Source: Limnobacter sp. 130 (GTDB taxonomy: Bacteria > Pseudomonadota > Gammaproteobacteria > Burkholderiales > Burkholderiaceae_B). From it: a stretch of 64,000 bases of DNA. The position numbers were made by a program, and so were the translations under genes. The stretch is taken from the NCBI RefSeq assembly GCF_902506325.1, contig NZ_LR732330.1, positions 186,001 to 250,000 of the forward strand, in the 5' to 3' direction. The number at the start of each line of letters is the position of its first letter. The first letter of the stretch is position 1. The notes under the pieces are model-generated. The model was not told the origin of the DNA and ran no database searches. It saw only the letters and a list, made by a program, of their open reading frames with translations. Below, piece after piece: positions 51,830-60,550 of the stretch.

Positions 51830-52600
51830 ATGCAAACCAGCAATTTTCCCAGAAAATTTTCGGTGCTGACCCACCAAGGTCAGGCTGAAGACTTGCCCTG
51901 GATGGAACTTGCACTTCAACAAGCCGAGCTTGCCGCACAACACGGTGAAGTGCCGATTGGCGCAGCCTTGGTCATCAACAGCAAAGCAGTGGCCCAAGCG
52001 CACAACGCGCCGGTTTCATTGAATGACGCTTGCGCGCACGCTGAAATCCAGGTTATTCGACAAGCCTGCCAAAGCCTGGGTAACTACCGTTTGGGTGCAC
52101 AGGCTACTTTGTACGTAACGCTTCAACCTTGCCTGATGTGCATTGGTGCCATATTGCACGCACGCATAGGGCGGGTGGTAGTGGGCTGTTCACAATCGAG
52201 ATTCAACGGTGATCTGACTCAATCGCTTGCGGTATTTGAACAGGCCGAAGCCTGGCACCCGTGCGCCTTTGAAACGGGTTGTATGGCACAAGCCAGCGAA
52301 AAACTGCTGGGTAATTTCTTTAAAACACGCCGCAAGCAACGCGAACAGGCGGTTGCCGATTTGGCCAGTCTTTTGCACCTGCCCAATGCCAACAAGCAAA
52401 CCATTGACGAACTTGCATTGCTTGGATTTCACACGCCGCAAGATTTTTTGCTATTGGGCCTGGAACAGGCTAGCCAAAGGTTGGCGAAACGAAGTGCCGA
52501 GTTGAAAACAGGCCCGCATGAACAACAGGCCGCCATACTGGCCAGTTTGTGCGATTATTTGAATGGTGAGCCTGTTCGCTCATGGAAACAGTATTTGTGA
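51830..52600 (+). CDS. tadA: tRNA adenosine-34 deaminase with a C-terminal extension
   Basis: Deaminates A34 to inosine in tRNA-Arg(ACG). The zinc-dependent deaminase motifs are H70-A-E72 (with E72 the proton shuttle) in ACAHAEIQVI and P100-C101-x-x-C104 in LQPCLMCIGAI. Typical TadA flanking residues are present, with VPIGAALVI and the N-terminal helix PWMELALQQAELAA. The usual bacterial enzyme ends near residue 170-175 (FFKTRRKQREQ). This one continues to residue 256 with an ~80-residue helical domain, containing LPNANKQTIDELALLGFHTPQDFLLLG, which is reminiscent of helix-hairpin-helix domains such as Cdd1/TfoX-C. A 21-residue N-terminal tail also precedes the core. The extension overlaps nothing known; its role is unclear. 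Confidence 0.93.
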   Translation: MQTSNFPRKFSVLTHQGQAEDLPWMELALQQAELAAQHGEVPIGAALVINSKAVAQAHNAPVSLNDACAHAEIQVIRQACQSLGNYRLGAQATLYVTLQPCLMCIGAILHARIGRVVVGCSQSRFNGDLTQSLAVFEQAEAWHPCAFETGCMAQASEKLLGNFFKTRRKQREQAVADLASLLHLPNANKQTIDELALLGFHTPQDFLLLGLEQASQRLAKRSAELKTGPHEQQAAILASLCDYLNGEPVRSWKQYL

Positions 52601-52625
52601 AATTACACTGGCAACCGGAATTGAA

Positions 52626-53585
52626 TTGAACACAAAACCACACAACGCACCGAATCAAATTGTCATGTTTTCTCCCAGTGGCGCACTGGTCGATGAGGCC
52701 TTGCTGGATCGCGCTTGTTTTAACCTGCGCGATCAACACGGCTTTCAGGTGACTGAAATGCCTGAAACTCGACTGCGTGTGCAACGCTTTGCGGGCGACG
52801 AAACCACTCGTGTGCTCAGTCTGGAACACGCACTTTGCTTGAACACCCCAAGCGTGCTCATGGCCACTCGGGGAGGGTACGGACTTAGTCGTTTGTTGCC
52901 GCTGCTGAACTTTCCTGAACTCGCATCACGATTGAATTCAAATGCACATCTCTTGTGCGGTCACAGCGACATTACCAGCTTGCAACTGGCGCTGATGAAA
53001 GCAGGGGCCGAGCCATCTACTTTGTTGCATGGACCCATGGCCTGTTTCGATTTTGGGGCAGAGCAGGGTGCAGACCCACTGACTGCTGAACACTTTTTGC
53101 GTGCCGTCAACAAATACGCCGTGGATATTGAATGGCCTGCAGCGCATTTCGGGATCGACAATCACAACCCTGTAACCACGTTTGAAGGCCCTGTGTGGGG
53201 TGGCAACCTGACCTTGTTGTGCAGCCTGCTCGGAACGCCTTGGCTACCCAGCATGCCAGGCGGAATTCTGGTGCTTGAAGATGTGAATGAGCCCGCCTAC
53301 AAAATTGAGCGCATGTTGCTTCAATTGCTGCATGCCGGTGTACTGGCCCAACAACAGGCTGTTGTTCTGGGTAACTTTTGCGAGCCGAAGCCCGGTACAC
53401 ACGACAACGGCTACACTTTAAGCAGCGCAGCGGAATTTGTGCAACGTCAGTTGAACCATGTGCCCGTGCTGCTGAACTTTCCTTTTGGCCACTGCACCCC
53501 CAAGGCTTGTTGGTTTCAGGGTGGAATGGGCACCTTGATGCTTGGCAGCGGGCACTCTGCGCGCCTAACCCAAACCCCACGCTAG
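52626..53585 (+). CDS. ldcA: LD-carboxypeptidase (peptidase family S66)
   Basis: Peptidoglycan-recycling enzyme that removes the terminal D-Ala from murein tetrapeptides, cytoplasmic. The nucleophile is S114 in LCGHSDITSLQ. TRGGYGLSRLLP (residues 81-92) and GNLTLLCSLLGTPWLP, VLVLE-type ILVLEDVNEP (with catalytic Glu) and FPFGHCTPK (with catalytic His) complete the triad regions. I start at the TTG at 52626, giving 319 residues; the frame is open to a GTG at 52563 inside tadA. It follows tadA closely, likely co-transcribed. Confidence 0.9.
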   Translation: MNTKPHNAPNQIVMFSPSGALVDEALLDRACFNLRDQHGFQVTEMPETRLRVQRFAGDETTRVLSLEHALCLNTPSVLMATRGGYGLSRLLPLLNFPELASRLNSNAHLLCGHSDITSLQLALMKAGAEPSTLLHGPMACFDFGAEQGADPLTAEHFLRAVNKYAVDIEWPAAHFGIDNHNPVTTFEGPVWGGNLTLLCSLLGTPWLPSMPGGILVLEDVNEPAYKIERMLLQLLHAGVLAQQQAVVLGNFCEPKPGTHDNGYTLSSAAEFVQRQLNHVPVLLNFPFGHCTPKACWFQGGMGTLMLGSGHSARLTQTPR

Positions 53586-53606
53586 GGCGCCACTCAGAGC
53601 ACCCAC

Positions 53607-53637
53607 TTGGCGCACCTGAAGCTTGGGCATGTATAAT
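53607..53637 (+). promoter_or_regulatory. Probable promoter of the YbiT-type gene
   Basis: TTGGCG (53607-53612) and TATAAT (53632-53637) are 19 bases apart, with a perfect -10. The -10 sits inside the inverted repeat GGGCAT (53625-53630) / ATGCCC (53636-53641). The ATG of the downstream gene is at 53676. Confidence 0.5.
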
Positions 53638-53675
53638 GCCCCCTTCGTTAAAAATCACTGAATTTTCCAATACTT

Positions 53676-55274
53676 ATGCTCACCGCAGCCAATATCACCA
53701 TGCAGTTCGGCGCCAAGCCGCTTTTTGAAAACATCAATGCGAAATTCGGCGATGGCAACCGCTATGGCTTGATCGGCGCAAACGGCTGTGGCAAATCCAC
53801 CTTTATGAAAATTCTGGGTGGTGACCTGGAACCCAGCAGCGGCAATGTGGACATTGACCCCCATGTGCGCTTGGGCAAGTTGAGCCAAGACCAGTTTGCA
53901 TTTGAAGAATTCAGGGTGCTGGACGTGGTGATGATGGGCCACAAAGAAATGTGGGCCGCCATGACAGAACGCGATGCCCTGTACGCAAACCCGGAAGCCA
54001 CCGATGAAGACTACATGCGTGCGGCCGACCTGGAAGCGGTTTACGCTGAATTCGGTGGTTATGAAGCGGAATCAAGAGCAGGCGAACTGCTGTTGGGCGC
54101 AGGCATACCCACTGACCAACACAATGGCCCCATGAGCGAAATTGCGCCAGGCTGGAAATTGCGCGTGTTGCTGGCACAAGCCCTGTTTTCAAAACCCGAT
54201 GTGCTGTTGCTGGACGAACCCACGAACAACCTGGACATCAACACGATTGCCTGGCTTGAAAACGTGCTGAATCAGTATGAAAGCACGATGATTATTATCA
54301 GCCACGACCGTCACTTTTTGAACGAAGTATGCACCCACATGGCCGACCTGGATTACGGCACACTGCAGGTGGTTCCGGGTAACTACGACGATTACATGCT
54401 GGCTGCATCACAGGCCCGCGAACGGGCACAGGCTTCGAACGCCCGCGCCAAAGAACGTATTTCTGATTTGCAAGACTTTGTACGCCGTTTTGCGGCCAAC
54501 AAGTCCAAGGCACGTCAGGCCACATCGCGCCAAAAGCAGATTGAAAAGATCAAACAAGACACTGTGATTTTGAAGCCCTCTTCACGCCAGAACCCGTTTA
54601 TCCGTTTTGAACAGAAAAAGAAGATGCACCGCTTGGCCGTGGAGCTGGACAATGTCAGCCTGGCCTATGGCGACAACAAAGTGATTCGCGACTTTTCAAT
54701 CATGGTTGAAGCCGGTGACAAGGTGGGTATTGTGGGTGCCAACGGTGTGGGAAAAACCACCTTGCTGAAACTGCTGGCCAAAGCAATGGAGCCAACTTAC
54801 GGTGATGTGAAGTGGTCTGAAAACGCAGACCTTGGCTACATGGCCCAAGACGTTAGCGACGAATTTGATACCAAACTAAGCCTGCGCGAGTGGACAGAGC
54901 GTTTCTCACAAGAAGGAGACGACGATCAGGTCATTCGCGGTATTTTGGGTCGCCTGCTGTTTTCCAATGATGAAATTGGCAAGCAAGTGAAAGTGTGTTC
55001 CGGTGGCGAGAAAAACCGCCTGGTGTTTGGACGTTTAATGCTGGGCAGGCACAACGTGTTGCTGCTTGATGAACCGACGAACCACCTTGACATGGAATCG
55101 ATTGAATCTTTGCAGTACGCCATTGAGAAATACGAAGGCACTGTGTTTGTGGTGTCGCACGACCGCCAATTTGTTTCTGGCATTGCCACGCGCATTTTCG
55201 AGATGCGCGAAGACGGTATTACAGACTACCGCGGTACCTACGAAGAATACCGCGATAGTTTGGGTTTGGCTTAA
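53676..55274 (+). CDS. ybiT: ABC-F family ATPase, YbiT type
   Basis: Soluble tandem-ABC ribosome-associated ATPase of 532 residues. Walker A of the first domain is GANGCGKST near residues 34-42; its signature position reads [15 protein letters not shown] instead of LSGGxxxR, which is the characteristic YbiT variant, followed by [14 protein letters not shown]. The second domain has GANGVGKTT and [15 protein letters not shown] with [11 protein letters not shown]. The linker has [27 protein letters not shown], typical of ABC-F. E. coli YbiT is 530 residues. It is the second ABC-F gene in this window and has no operon partner. Confidence 0.92.
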   Translation: MLTAANITMQFGAKPLFENINAKFGDGNRYGLIGANGCGKSTFMKILGGDLEPSSGNVDIDPHVRLGKLSQDQFAFEEFRVLDVVMMGHKEMWAAMTERDALYANPEATDEDYMRAADLEAVYAEFGGYEAESRAGELLLGAGIPTDQHNGPMSEIAPGWKLRVLLAQALFSKPDVLLLDEPTNNLDINTIAWLENVLNQYESTMIIISHDRHFLNEVCTHMADLDYGTLQVVPGNYDDYMLAASQARERAQASNARAKERISDLQDFVRRFAANKSKARQATSRQKQIEKIKQDTVILKPSSRQNPFIRFEQKKKMHRLAVELDNVSLAYGDNKVIRDFSIMVEAGDKVGIVGANGVGKTTLLKLLAKAMEPTYGDVKWSENADLGYMAQDVSDEFDTKLSLREWTERFSQEGDDDQVIRGILGRLLFSNDEIGKQVKVCSGGEKNRLVFGRLMLGRHNVLLLDEPTNHLDMESIESLQYAIEKYEGTVFVVSHDRQFVSGIATRIFEMREDGITDYRGTYEEYRDSLGLA

Positions 55275-55288
55275 AAGCGGATTAACAA

Positions 55289-56542
55289 TTAGCCAACAGG
55301 CTTCACTTTTGCAGCAACCCGTTTGGCCTTTGCACGCGCTTCATCCACATTTGGATCGCGTGCAAGCGCCACACCCATGCGGCGCTTAACAAACGACTCG
55401 GGTTTGCCAAACAAACGCACATCCGTACCAGGCTCTGCCAAGGCATCGGCAATGCCCTCAAAAGCAATACCCACCTTTTCAACGCCACCGTAAATCACCG
55501 CGCTGGCACCTGGTGTTTTCAAGCTGGTGTCTACAGGCAATCCAAGAATGGCGCGTGCGTGCAGTTCGAATTCGTTTTGCCACTGGGTAATCATTGTGAC
55601 CATGCCCGTGTCGTGGGGGCGGGGGCTGACTTCTGAAAACCACACCTCATCACCTTTCACAAACATTTCAACACCAAACAAGCCGGTGCCACCCAAGGCA
55701 GTGGTTACGCGGTCAGACATGTGTTTGGCGTCTTCAAGCGCTTTCGTGCTCATGGGTTGCGGCTGCCAACTTTCAACATAATCACCGCCTACCTGAATGT
55801 GGCCCACAGGCTCGCAATACGACGTTTCAATCGCACCGTTTTTTGGGTTGCGAGAACGCACGGTCAGCAAGGTAATTTCGTAATCGAATTCCACAACCGA
55901 TTCAACAATAACTCGACCGGAATTCACGCGACCCGCACTGCCTGCATAATCCCAGGCCGCCTCTAGTTCACCGGCGTGGTCTACCTTTGATTGCCCTTTG
56001 CCAGAAGACGACATCACGGGTTTGATAATGCAAGGGTAGCCAACAGGCTTTTGCCCATCGATACCTTTTTCCACGGCACGCTTCAGGGTGTCGAAATCGT
56101 CTGCAAATGCGTAGTGCGAACAGCTTAACTTCAACTCTTCCGCTGCCAAACGTCGAATGCCTTCTCGGTTCATGGTCAACCAAGCGGCATTGGCCGTGGG
56201 CACAACGCGCACTGCGCCTGCGGCCTCAAGCTCCTTCAATGCAGGCGTGGCAATCGCTTCAATTTCAGGCACAACAATGTGGGGCTTCTCTTGTGCAATC
56301 AGGGCTTTCAAGGCATTTGCATTCGTCATGTCGATCACATGAAAACGATGCGCAACCTGATGGCCGGGCGCGTTGGGGTAGCGATCTACCGCAATAACCT
56401 CAACCCCAAAACGCTGAAAGGCAATGATCACTTCTTTACCCAGTTCACCACTGCCCAGCAGCATCACTTTCAATGCGTTGGAAGCCAGTGGGGTGCCGAT
56501 TTGTGTTGGAAATTGAATGGCTGTTGTCATGGTGAAACTCAC
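55289..56542 (-). CDS. purT: Formate-dependent phosphoribosylglycinamide formyltransferase
   Basis: ATP-grasp enzyme that formylates GAR directly with formate and ATP, replacing the PurN step in purine synthesis. The N-terminal nucleotide-binding fold has [31 protein letters not shown] (about residues 25-55). [16 protein letters not shown] near residues 147-162 is the ATP-grasp P-loop region, and [27 protein letters not shown] near 295-321 holds the metal ligands. The 417-residue length fits. It faces the AI-2E-family gene 16 bases upstream on the same strand and converges with ybiT. Confidence 0.95.
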   Translation of the reverse strand: MSFTMTTAIQFPTQIGTPLASNALKVMLLGSGELGKEVIIAFQRFGVEVIAVDRYPNAPGHQVAHRFHVIDMTNANALKALIAQEKPHIVVPEIEAIATPALKELEAAGAVRVVPTANAAWLTMNREGIRRLAAEELKLSCSHYAFADDFDTLKRAVEKGIDGQKPVGYPCIIKPVMSSSGKGQSKVDHAGELEAAWDYAGSAGRVNSGRVIVESVVEFDYEITLLTVRSRNPKNGAIETSYCEPVGHIQVGGDYVESWQPQPMSTKALEDAKHMSDRVTTALGGTGLFGVEMFVKGDEVWFSEVSPRPHDTGMVTMITQWQNEFELHARAILGLPVDTSLKTPGASAVIYGGVEKVGIAFEGIADALAEPGTDVRLFGKPESFVKRRMGVALARDPNVDEARAKAKRVAAKVKPVG

Positions 56543-56558
56543 TTGTTTAAATCATTAT

Positions 56559-57638
56559 TTAATTGATGGACTCGGGGGTATCTTGATGATGCGCATGCGA
56601 GGCCTCATCAAAAAACACAACCAATAAAACCAGCAGCACCGGACCAATAATCAAGCCAACAATGCCCATGGTGATTACCCCGCCAAATACGCCAAACAAC
56701 ACGGCCAGGAATGGCAAATGCGTGCCACCCTGTATGAGCAAAGGCCGCACCAGGTAATCGGCAATCAGCACCACCAGCATGCCCACTGTGATCAGCACAA
56801 TGGCCTCGGCCCCGTTACCGCTTAAAAACAGAATCATGCCCAATATCGCGAGCAGCCCAGGCGCAGCCATCGGGATAAACGCAATCAATGCCGTGATCGT
56901 GCCCAACAGCACGGGTGCATAAACGCCAGACGCTGCAAATAAAAGGGACAAAATAACGGCCTCTGCGAAACTTACAATGACCAAACCGTTGACGGCCGCG
57001 CGCAGGGCAGGGGGCATGTGCGACACATATGGCTTCCAGCGTTGCCCAAGCCAATCCGTGCCAATTCGGTTCATTCGAATGCTGATGCTGGAACCATCGC
57101 GGTAAAAAAAGAACAACACCCACAAAGCAAAAAACAACGTCGCAACCCGCCCAAGCAATTCCAGCAAAATAGCTGAAGCTGTACCTTGTACGTCACCCAA
57201 ACGTTGGGTCAGGGTTTCTCGCAGCAATCCGGAAATTTGTTTGGGCACACTCAAATACTCTTTCCAGCTGGCCACGAGCATGTCGCCGAGCACTGGGATT
57301 TGAGGCAACCAGTCCGGCACTGCAACGCCCGCATCGTCGGCCTGTCGCAGAAAATTAGTGATCTGAAGAATGTCTTGAACCATGAACACGATCAAGCCGA
57401 TCATGGGACCTACCAACAGGAATGCAACCACCAGCGTGGTTAGAAATGCTGCGCCATTGGGCTTTCCGGGAAAACGTCCGCGGATGCGGCAGTGCAGTGG
57501 CCAGAATGCTGTGGCAATAATGCCAGCCCATAGAATAGCCAGCAGGAATGGCGACAATACTATTGCTGCCCCTACCAAAATCAACACAGTAAACAGGGTG
57601 CTGATCAGGGACTTCGGTTGTCTCAGGTGTTCTGCCAT
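56559..57638 (-). CDS. AI-2E/PerM-family membrane protein
   Basis: Inner-membrane protein of 359 residues with about seven or eight hydrophobic segments, starting with LISTLFTVLILVGAAIVLSPFLLAILWAGIIA (residues 11-42). The family landmarks are PMAAPGLLAILGMILFLSG (about 255-273) and the C-terminal GGVITMGIVGLIIGPVLLVLLVVFF (about 318-342). Members include permease-like PerM, the TqsA protein and Na+/H+-exchange-like proteins, so substrate cannot be assigned. It is 16 bases upstream of purT on the same strand and may be co-transcribed. Confidence 0.88.
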   Translation of the reverse strand: MAEHLRQPKSLISTLFTVLILVGAAIVLSPFLLAILWAGIIATAFWPLHCRIRGRFPGKPNGAAFLTTLVVAFLLVGPMIGLIVFMVQDILQITNFLRQADDAGVAVPDWLPQIPVLGDMLVASWKEYLSVPKQISGLLRETLTQRLGDVQGTASAILLELLGRVATLFFALWVLFFFYRDGSSISIRMNRIGTDWLGQRWKPYVSHMPPALRAAVNGLVIVSFAEAVILSLLFAASGVYAPVLLGTITALIAFIPMAAPGLLAILGMILFLSGNGAEAIVLITVGMLVVLIADYLVRPLLIQGGTHLPFLAVLFGVFGGVITMGIVGLIIGPVLLVLLVVFFDEASHAHHQDTPESIN

Positions 57639-57749
57639 GTCAGCCAGTCATGCGGATTACGCGTTATTTGAATGCTTGTTTGTGGTTCAATCATTGTAGC
57701 AATGCCTGAATTGCAAATTGACTGTTATTTCACTTTCACGAGAAGACAC

Positions 57750-58460
57750 ATGAAATTATCCAACACCTTGCGAATCGCTTTACTTGGCACCTCAGTGGGT
57801 TTGCTAGTCCCATCGGCTGCGTACGCTGACCTGTGCGAGAAAACTCCCGCGGTCAACCTCAACGCGATCAGCAGTGAAGATGTGGACAACGACATGGTGC
57901 GATTGAACTGGCAAGTTCAAATTCAGGCGGGCACTGCGAACGAGGCCATGACCGCCGTCAATACGGTTCTGGAGAAATCGATCAATAATTTGTCGAAAAA
58001 CAAAGACATCACAAAACTGAAAAACAACATTCAAACCTATCCGCAATACGGAAAAAACAATGTGATACAGGGCTGGCAGGGCGTGGGTTCACTCACCTTT
58101 GAAATGCCTGTGCAGGCATTGAAAACACAGAAGAACTTGAATGTTGCCGATGGACTTACGCTAAGTAATCTGGACTATTTCCCAAGCGAAGCCCGCATTG
58201 AACAAAGCCGTGAAAAATTACTGCAAAGTGCAATGAAGGAATTTCAAAACAAGGCAAGCATTGCGGCAAAGGGATTTGGTAAAACCGGCTACACCTTGGG
58301 CGAAGTATCCATCAATGATGAAAACCAGGGCGCACCGACTTACCCAAGAATGTACGCTGCATCAGCAGACATGATGAGCAAGGGCATGGAAGTTGCCCCC
58401 GCAGCGGGCTCAAGCAAACTGAGTGTGTCAGTTAATGGGCGCGTTTGCCTGAAGCCGTAA
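57750..58460 (+). CDS. Periplasmic SIMPL-domain (DUF541) protein
   Basis: Secreted protein of 236 residues. From the ATG at 57750, with GAGAAG close upstream, a signal peptide is clear: KLSNTLRIALLGTSVGLLVPSAAYA, cut near residue 26. The remainder is a SIMPL (DUF541) domain, with DNDMVRLNWQVQIQAGTANEAMTAVN near the start and a second alpha/beta half ending SVNGRVCLKP. SIMPL proteins are linked to oxidative-stress resistance in E. coli and Brucella (BP26); a specific role here is not shown. Its last 29 bases overlap the tail of the opposite-strand gene. Confidence 0.85.
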   Translation: MKLSNTLRIALLGTSVGLLVPSAAYADLCEKTPAVNLNAISSEDVDNDMVRLNWQVQIQAGTANEAMTAVNTVLEKSINNLSKNKDITKLKNNIQTYPQYGKNNVIQGWQGVGSLTFEMPVQALKTQKNLNVADGLTLSNLDYFPSEARIEQSREKLLQSAMKEFQNKASIAAKGFGKTGYTLGEVSINDENQGAPTYPRMYAASADMMSKGMEVAPAAGSSKLSVSVNGRVCLKP

Positions 58461-58830
58461 AAGGAATCACGCGAGCCACATTGGCCACGGGTTCGGCTCG
58501 ATCTGTAAGGCGATCAACCTGATCAACCAAGCGCAAGCCGTTTTGTTTCAAGGGGGCAGGGCTCAACTCCTGCTCCAGTTTTTGAACTTGTTCGCGCAGC
58601 TTGCCAAAAGATTCCCACATTAATTTGGAAGACTCCATGGCCGATTGCAGCGGACTTTTAGAGCGCTGGCGAATCATGCGGATTTTAAACAGAGTTTGCT
58701 CTAGCGCTAAACGGTGCTCAGGATCGACACTGGCCACGTAACCTTCCAGTACGGCCTCACGGCGCTGCTCAAAAGCGACAGGGTCTACCTGATACAGGTC
58801 GGCCCATTCCTTGAAATCAAAATGTGTCAT
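58432..58830 (-). CDS. Small cytoplasmic protein, DUF3135-like
   Basis: A 132-residue soluble protein. The N-terminal part FDFKEWADLYQVDPVAFEQRREAVLEGYVASV resembles the DUF3135 family of proteobacterial proteins of unknown function. The middle is helical and charged (LFKIRMIRQRSKSPLQSAMESSKLMWESFGKLREQVQKLEQEL), probably a coiled coil. It starts where the 78-residue gene stops (4-base ATGA overlap), so the two are translated together. Its 3' end overlaps the SIMPL gene tail to tail. Function unknown. Confidence 0.72.
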   Translation of the reverse strand: MTHFDFKEWADLYQVDPVAFEQRREAVLEGYVASVDPEHRLALEQTLFKIRMIRQRSKSPLQSAMESSKLMWESFGKLREQVQKLEQELSPAPLKQNGLRLVDQVDRLTDRAEPVANVARVIPFTASGKRAH

Positions 58831-59063
58831 GGCTGCTCCTTGCTTTGCTCAATGAGCTTGGCTTTGTTGCTGTCTTGATCGTCTGTTCCCATCAAAAACG
58901 CATGCACTGCTTTTTGCAGAGTCCTTAAACGGGCAGTTTTTAGGTTAAGCTCATGTCTAAGAGCTTCGTTCTCTTCCATGAGTCTGTCAACCAGTGCGAG
59001 AGTTTCAAATTTCTTTCCCAAACTTTCTACCCGGTTTACTTCAACGCTTGAATGATGGCCCAT
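58827..59063 (-). CDS. Short coiled-coil protein of unknown function
   Basis: A 78-residue protein from the ATG at 59063 (MGHHSSVEVNRVES). It is largely one heptad-like helix, FETLALVDRLMEENEALRHELNLKTARLRTLQKAV. A longer frame opens at 59111, but the extra residues are hydrophobic and lack a good ribosome binding site. It overlaps the DUF3135-like gene by 4 bases (ATGA), suggesting a two-gene operon. I do not recognise the family. Confidence 0.55.
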   Translation of the reverse strand: MGHHSSVEVNRVESLGKKFETLALVDRLMEENEALRHELNLKTARLRTLQKAVHAFLMGTDDQDSNKAKLIEQSKEQP

Positions 59064-59147
59064 GATGACTAGTAATGTTGCTATTAACCTTTGTACTGCC
59101 AAACACAGCAATTGGTTTTAGTAATACTCTTCAGTTACAACAATCGA

Positions 59148-60209
59148 ATGACAACAACAATGGTGTTTATGAAAAGCGCTTGGACTTTTTCTTTTTTCTT
59201 GGGTGTATTCGCATGGGCGCTTGCACCAGCCGCTTTGGCTCAAGAAGTGAGTTCAAATTTCACCCGCTGTGAAAACAGCTTTGGCAAAGAGCCCGTTGGT
59301 ATCACTGTAGAGACTTGCAGACTTGAATTGACCGGGCCAGTTACACAAGAAAAACGGGTGAAAATTCTCGAAACCCTGGGAAAAGCTTACCTTGCACAAA
59401 ACGAGGCAGATTTGGCGATATCCACATGGAATGAAGCCAGCCAATACAGCCCGTTGAGTCGTGAAAATCAGTCGGCAGCAGAGTCATGGACACGCCTGCA
59501 GGTCTTGATTGGCCAAACCTATGCGCAGTCCAACCGGGCGGAGCGCGCTGAAGAACATCTTCTGAAAACCTTGACCACGGTTGAACAGTCAATTGGACGA
59601 TATTCGTTGCCAGCGGGTATGGTTCAAGACGCACTGGGCACTTACTATGCGTTACAAAGCAAGAAGGCACAATCTGAAGCGGCCTTCAAGCGCTCGCGTA
59701 TTGTCTATGAAATACGACTGGGGAAAACAAATGCCAGAACCCTTGAAACACGCATGAATCACGCAGTGGGCCTGCTGGACATGGAGAAAGAACGGGATGC
59801 ACTGGAGAGCTTTCAGGTGCTTGCTGAAATTATCAATTCTTCACCTGAATACAAAGTTGAACCCATTCGCGCTGAAATTCTGACATTTCTCGGCACACTT
59901 CAAATGCGCAGCGATCAATTACAAGAAGCAGCAAGAAACTACCAAACAGCCTTTGAAGTACGACAAGCGGCATTTGGTCCCAACGACATTAGAACAAGCC
60001 AGTCTTTGAATAACCTTGGCGTGGTGCTGTACAGGGCAGGGGATTTAAAGCGGGCAGAGATCGCCTTGAGCCGGGCTTATATTATTCGGTCCGATGCCTT
60101 GGGGGGCGACGACCCTTTGACACAAAGCACACAAAAGAACTTACAGGCCGTCATCGCCGCGCAGAATGCGGCGAAAACTGGCCCTTCAGAAAGTGTCAAA
60201 CGCAATTAA
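59148..60209 (+). CDS. Exported tetratricopeptide-repeat protein
   Basis: A predicted secreted protein of up to 353 residues. Starts at 59148, 59160 or 59169 are all possible; the signal peptide FSFFLGVFAWALAPAALAQ is included in every case. TPR-like helical pairs are visible: LGKAYLAQNEADLAISTWNEA, then LGTLQMRSDQLQEAARNYQTAFEVRQAAFGPND, and LNNLGVVLYRAGDLKRAEIALSRAYIIRSDALGGDD at the end, each of the 34- to 42-residue (TPR_12) type. A protein scaffold in the periplasm is the likely role. Only the fold is supported. A TTGGTT (59112) / TTACAA (59135) pair with 17-base spacing could be its promoter. Confidence 0.75.
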   Translation: MTTTMVFMKSAWTFSFFLGVFAWALAPAALAQEVSSNFTRCENSFGKEPVGITVETCRLELTGPVTQEKRVKILETLGKAYLAQNEADLAISTWNEASQYSPLSRENQSAAESWTRLQVLIGQTYAQSNRAERAEEHLLKTLTTVEQSIGRYSLPAGMVQDALGTYYALQSKKAQSEAAFKRSRIVYEIRLGKTNARTLETRMNHAVGLLDMEKERDALESFQVLAEIINSSPEYKVEPIRAEILTFLGTLQMRSDQLQEAARNYQTAFEVRQAAFGPNDIRTSQSLNNLGVVLYRAGDLKRAEIALSRAYIIRSDALGGDDPLTQSTQKNLQAVIAAQNAAKTGPSESVKRN

Positions 60210-60424
60210 GCTTTGTTGTTACGCGCCAGCTTACGGTTGACCTTGAATGATTTGAACTCATACACGGCCACCAAGAGCAACGCGGAGAACACACAGCCCA
60301 AAGCTGCCAAAATACTCGGACTTGCTACTTCATAGTTGATGTAATCCACAAAACCATGAACCAGCATGGCCGACGCGATCAACAACAACACCAATACACC
60401 TGGATAAGAACGAAGAGCTTTCAT
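60206..60424 (-). CDS. Small two-helix membrane protein
   Basis: A 72-residue protein. From the ATG at 60424, preceded by GAGAGG, residues 6-26 (YPGVLVLLLIASAMLVHGFVD) and 34-54 (SILAALGCVFSALLLVAVYEF) form two transmembrane helices. The C-terminal tail is basic (KSFKVNRKLARNNKA). The frame continues upstream to 60517, but only the inner ATG has a good ribosome binding site. It overlaps the TPR gene end by 4 bases on the opposite strand. No family is recognised. Confidence 0.6.
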   Translation of the reverse strand: MKALRSYPGVLVLLLIASAMLVHGFVDYINYEVASPSILAALGCVFSALLLVAVYEFKSFKVNRKLARNNKA

Positions 60425-60550
60425 ACAACACCTCTCAAAATTTACTGCATCAATTGCTGACCAATGAGTCAACAAGTGAACTTTACCATTGAGCGATGTC
60501 ACAGATTGGAGCGCCACTTCTAACGTTGTATTTATCCAAACAAGTTCAAA

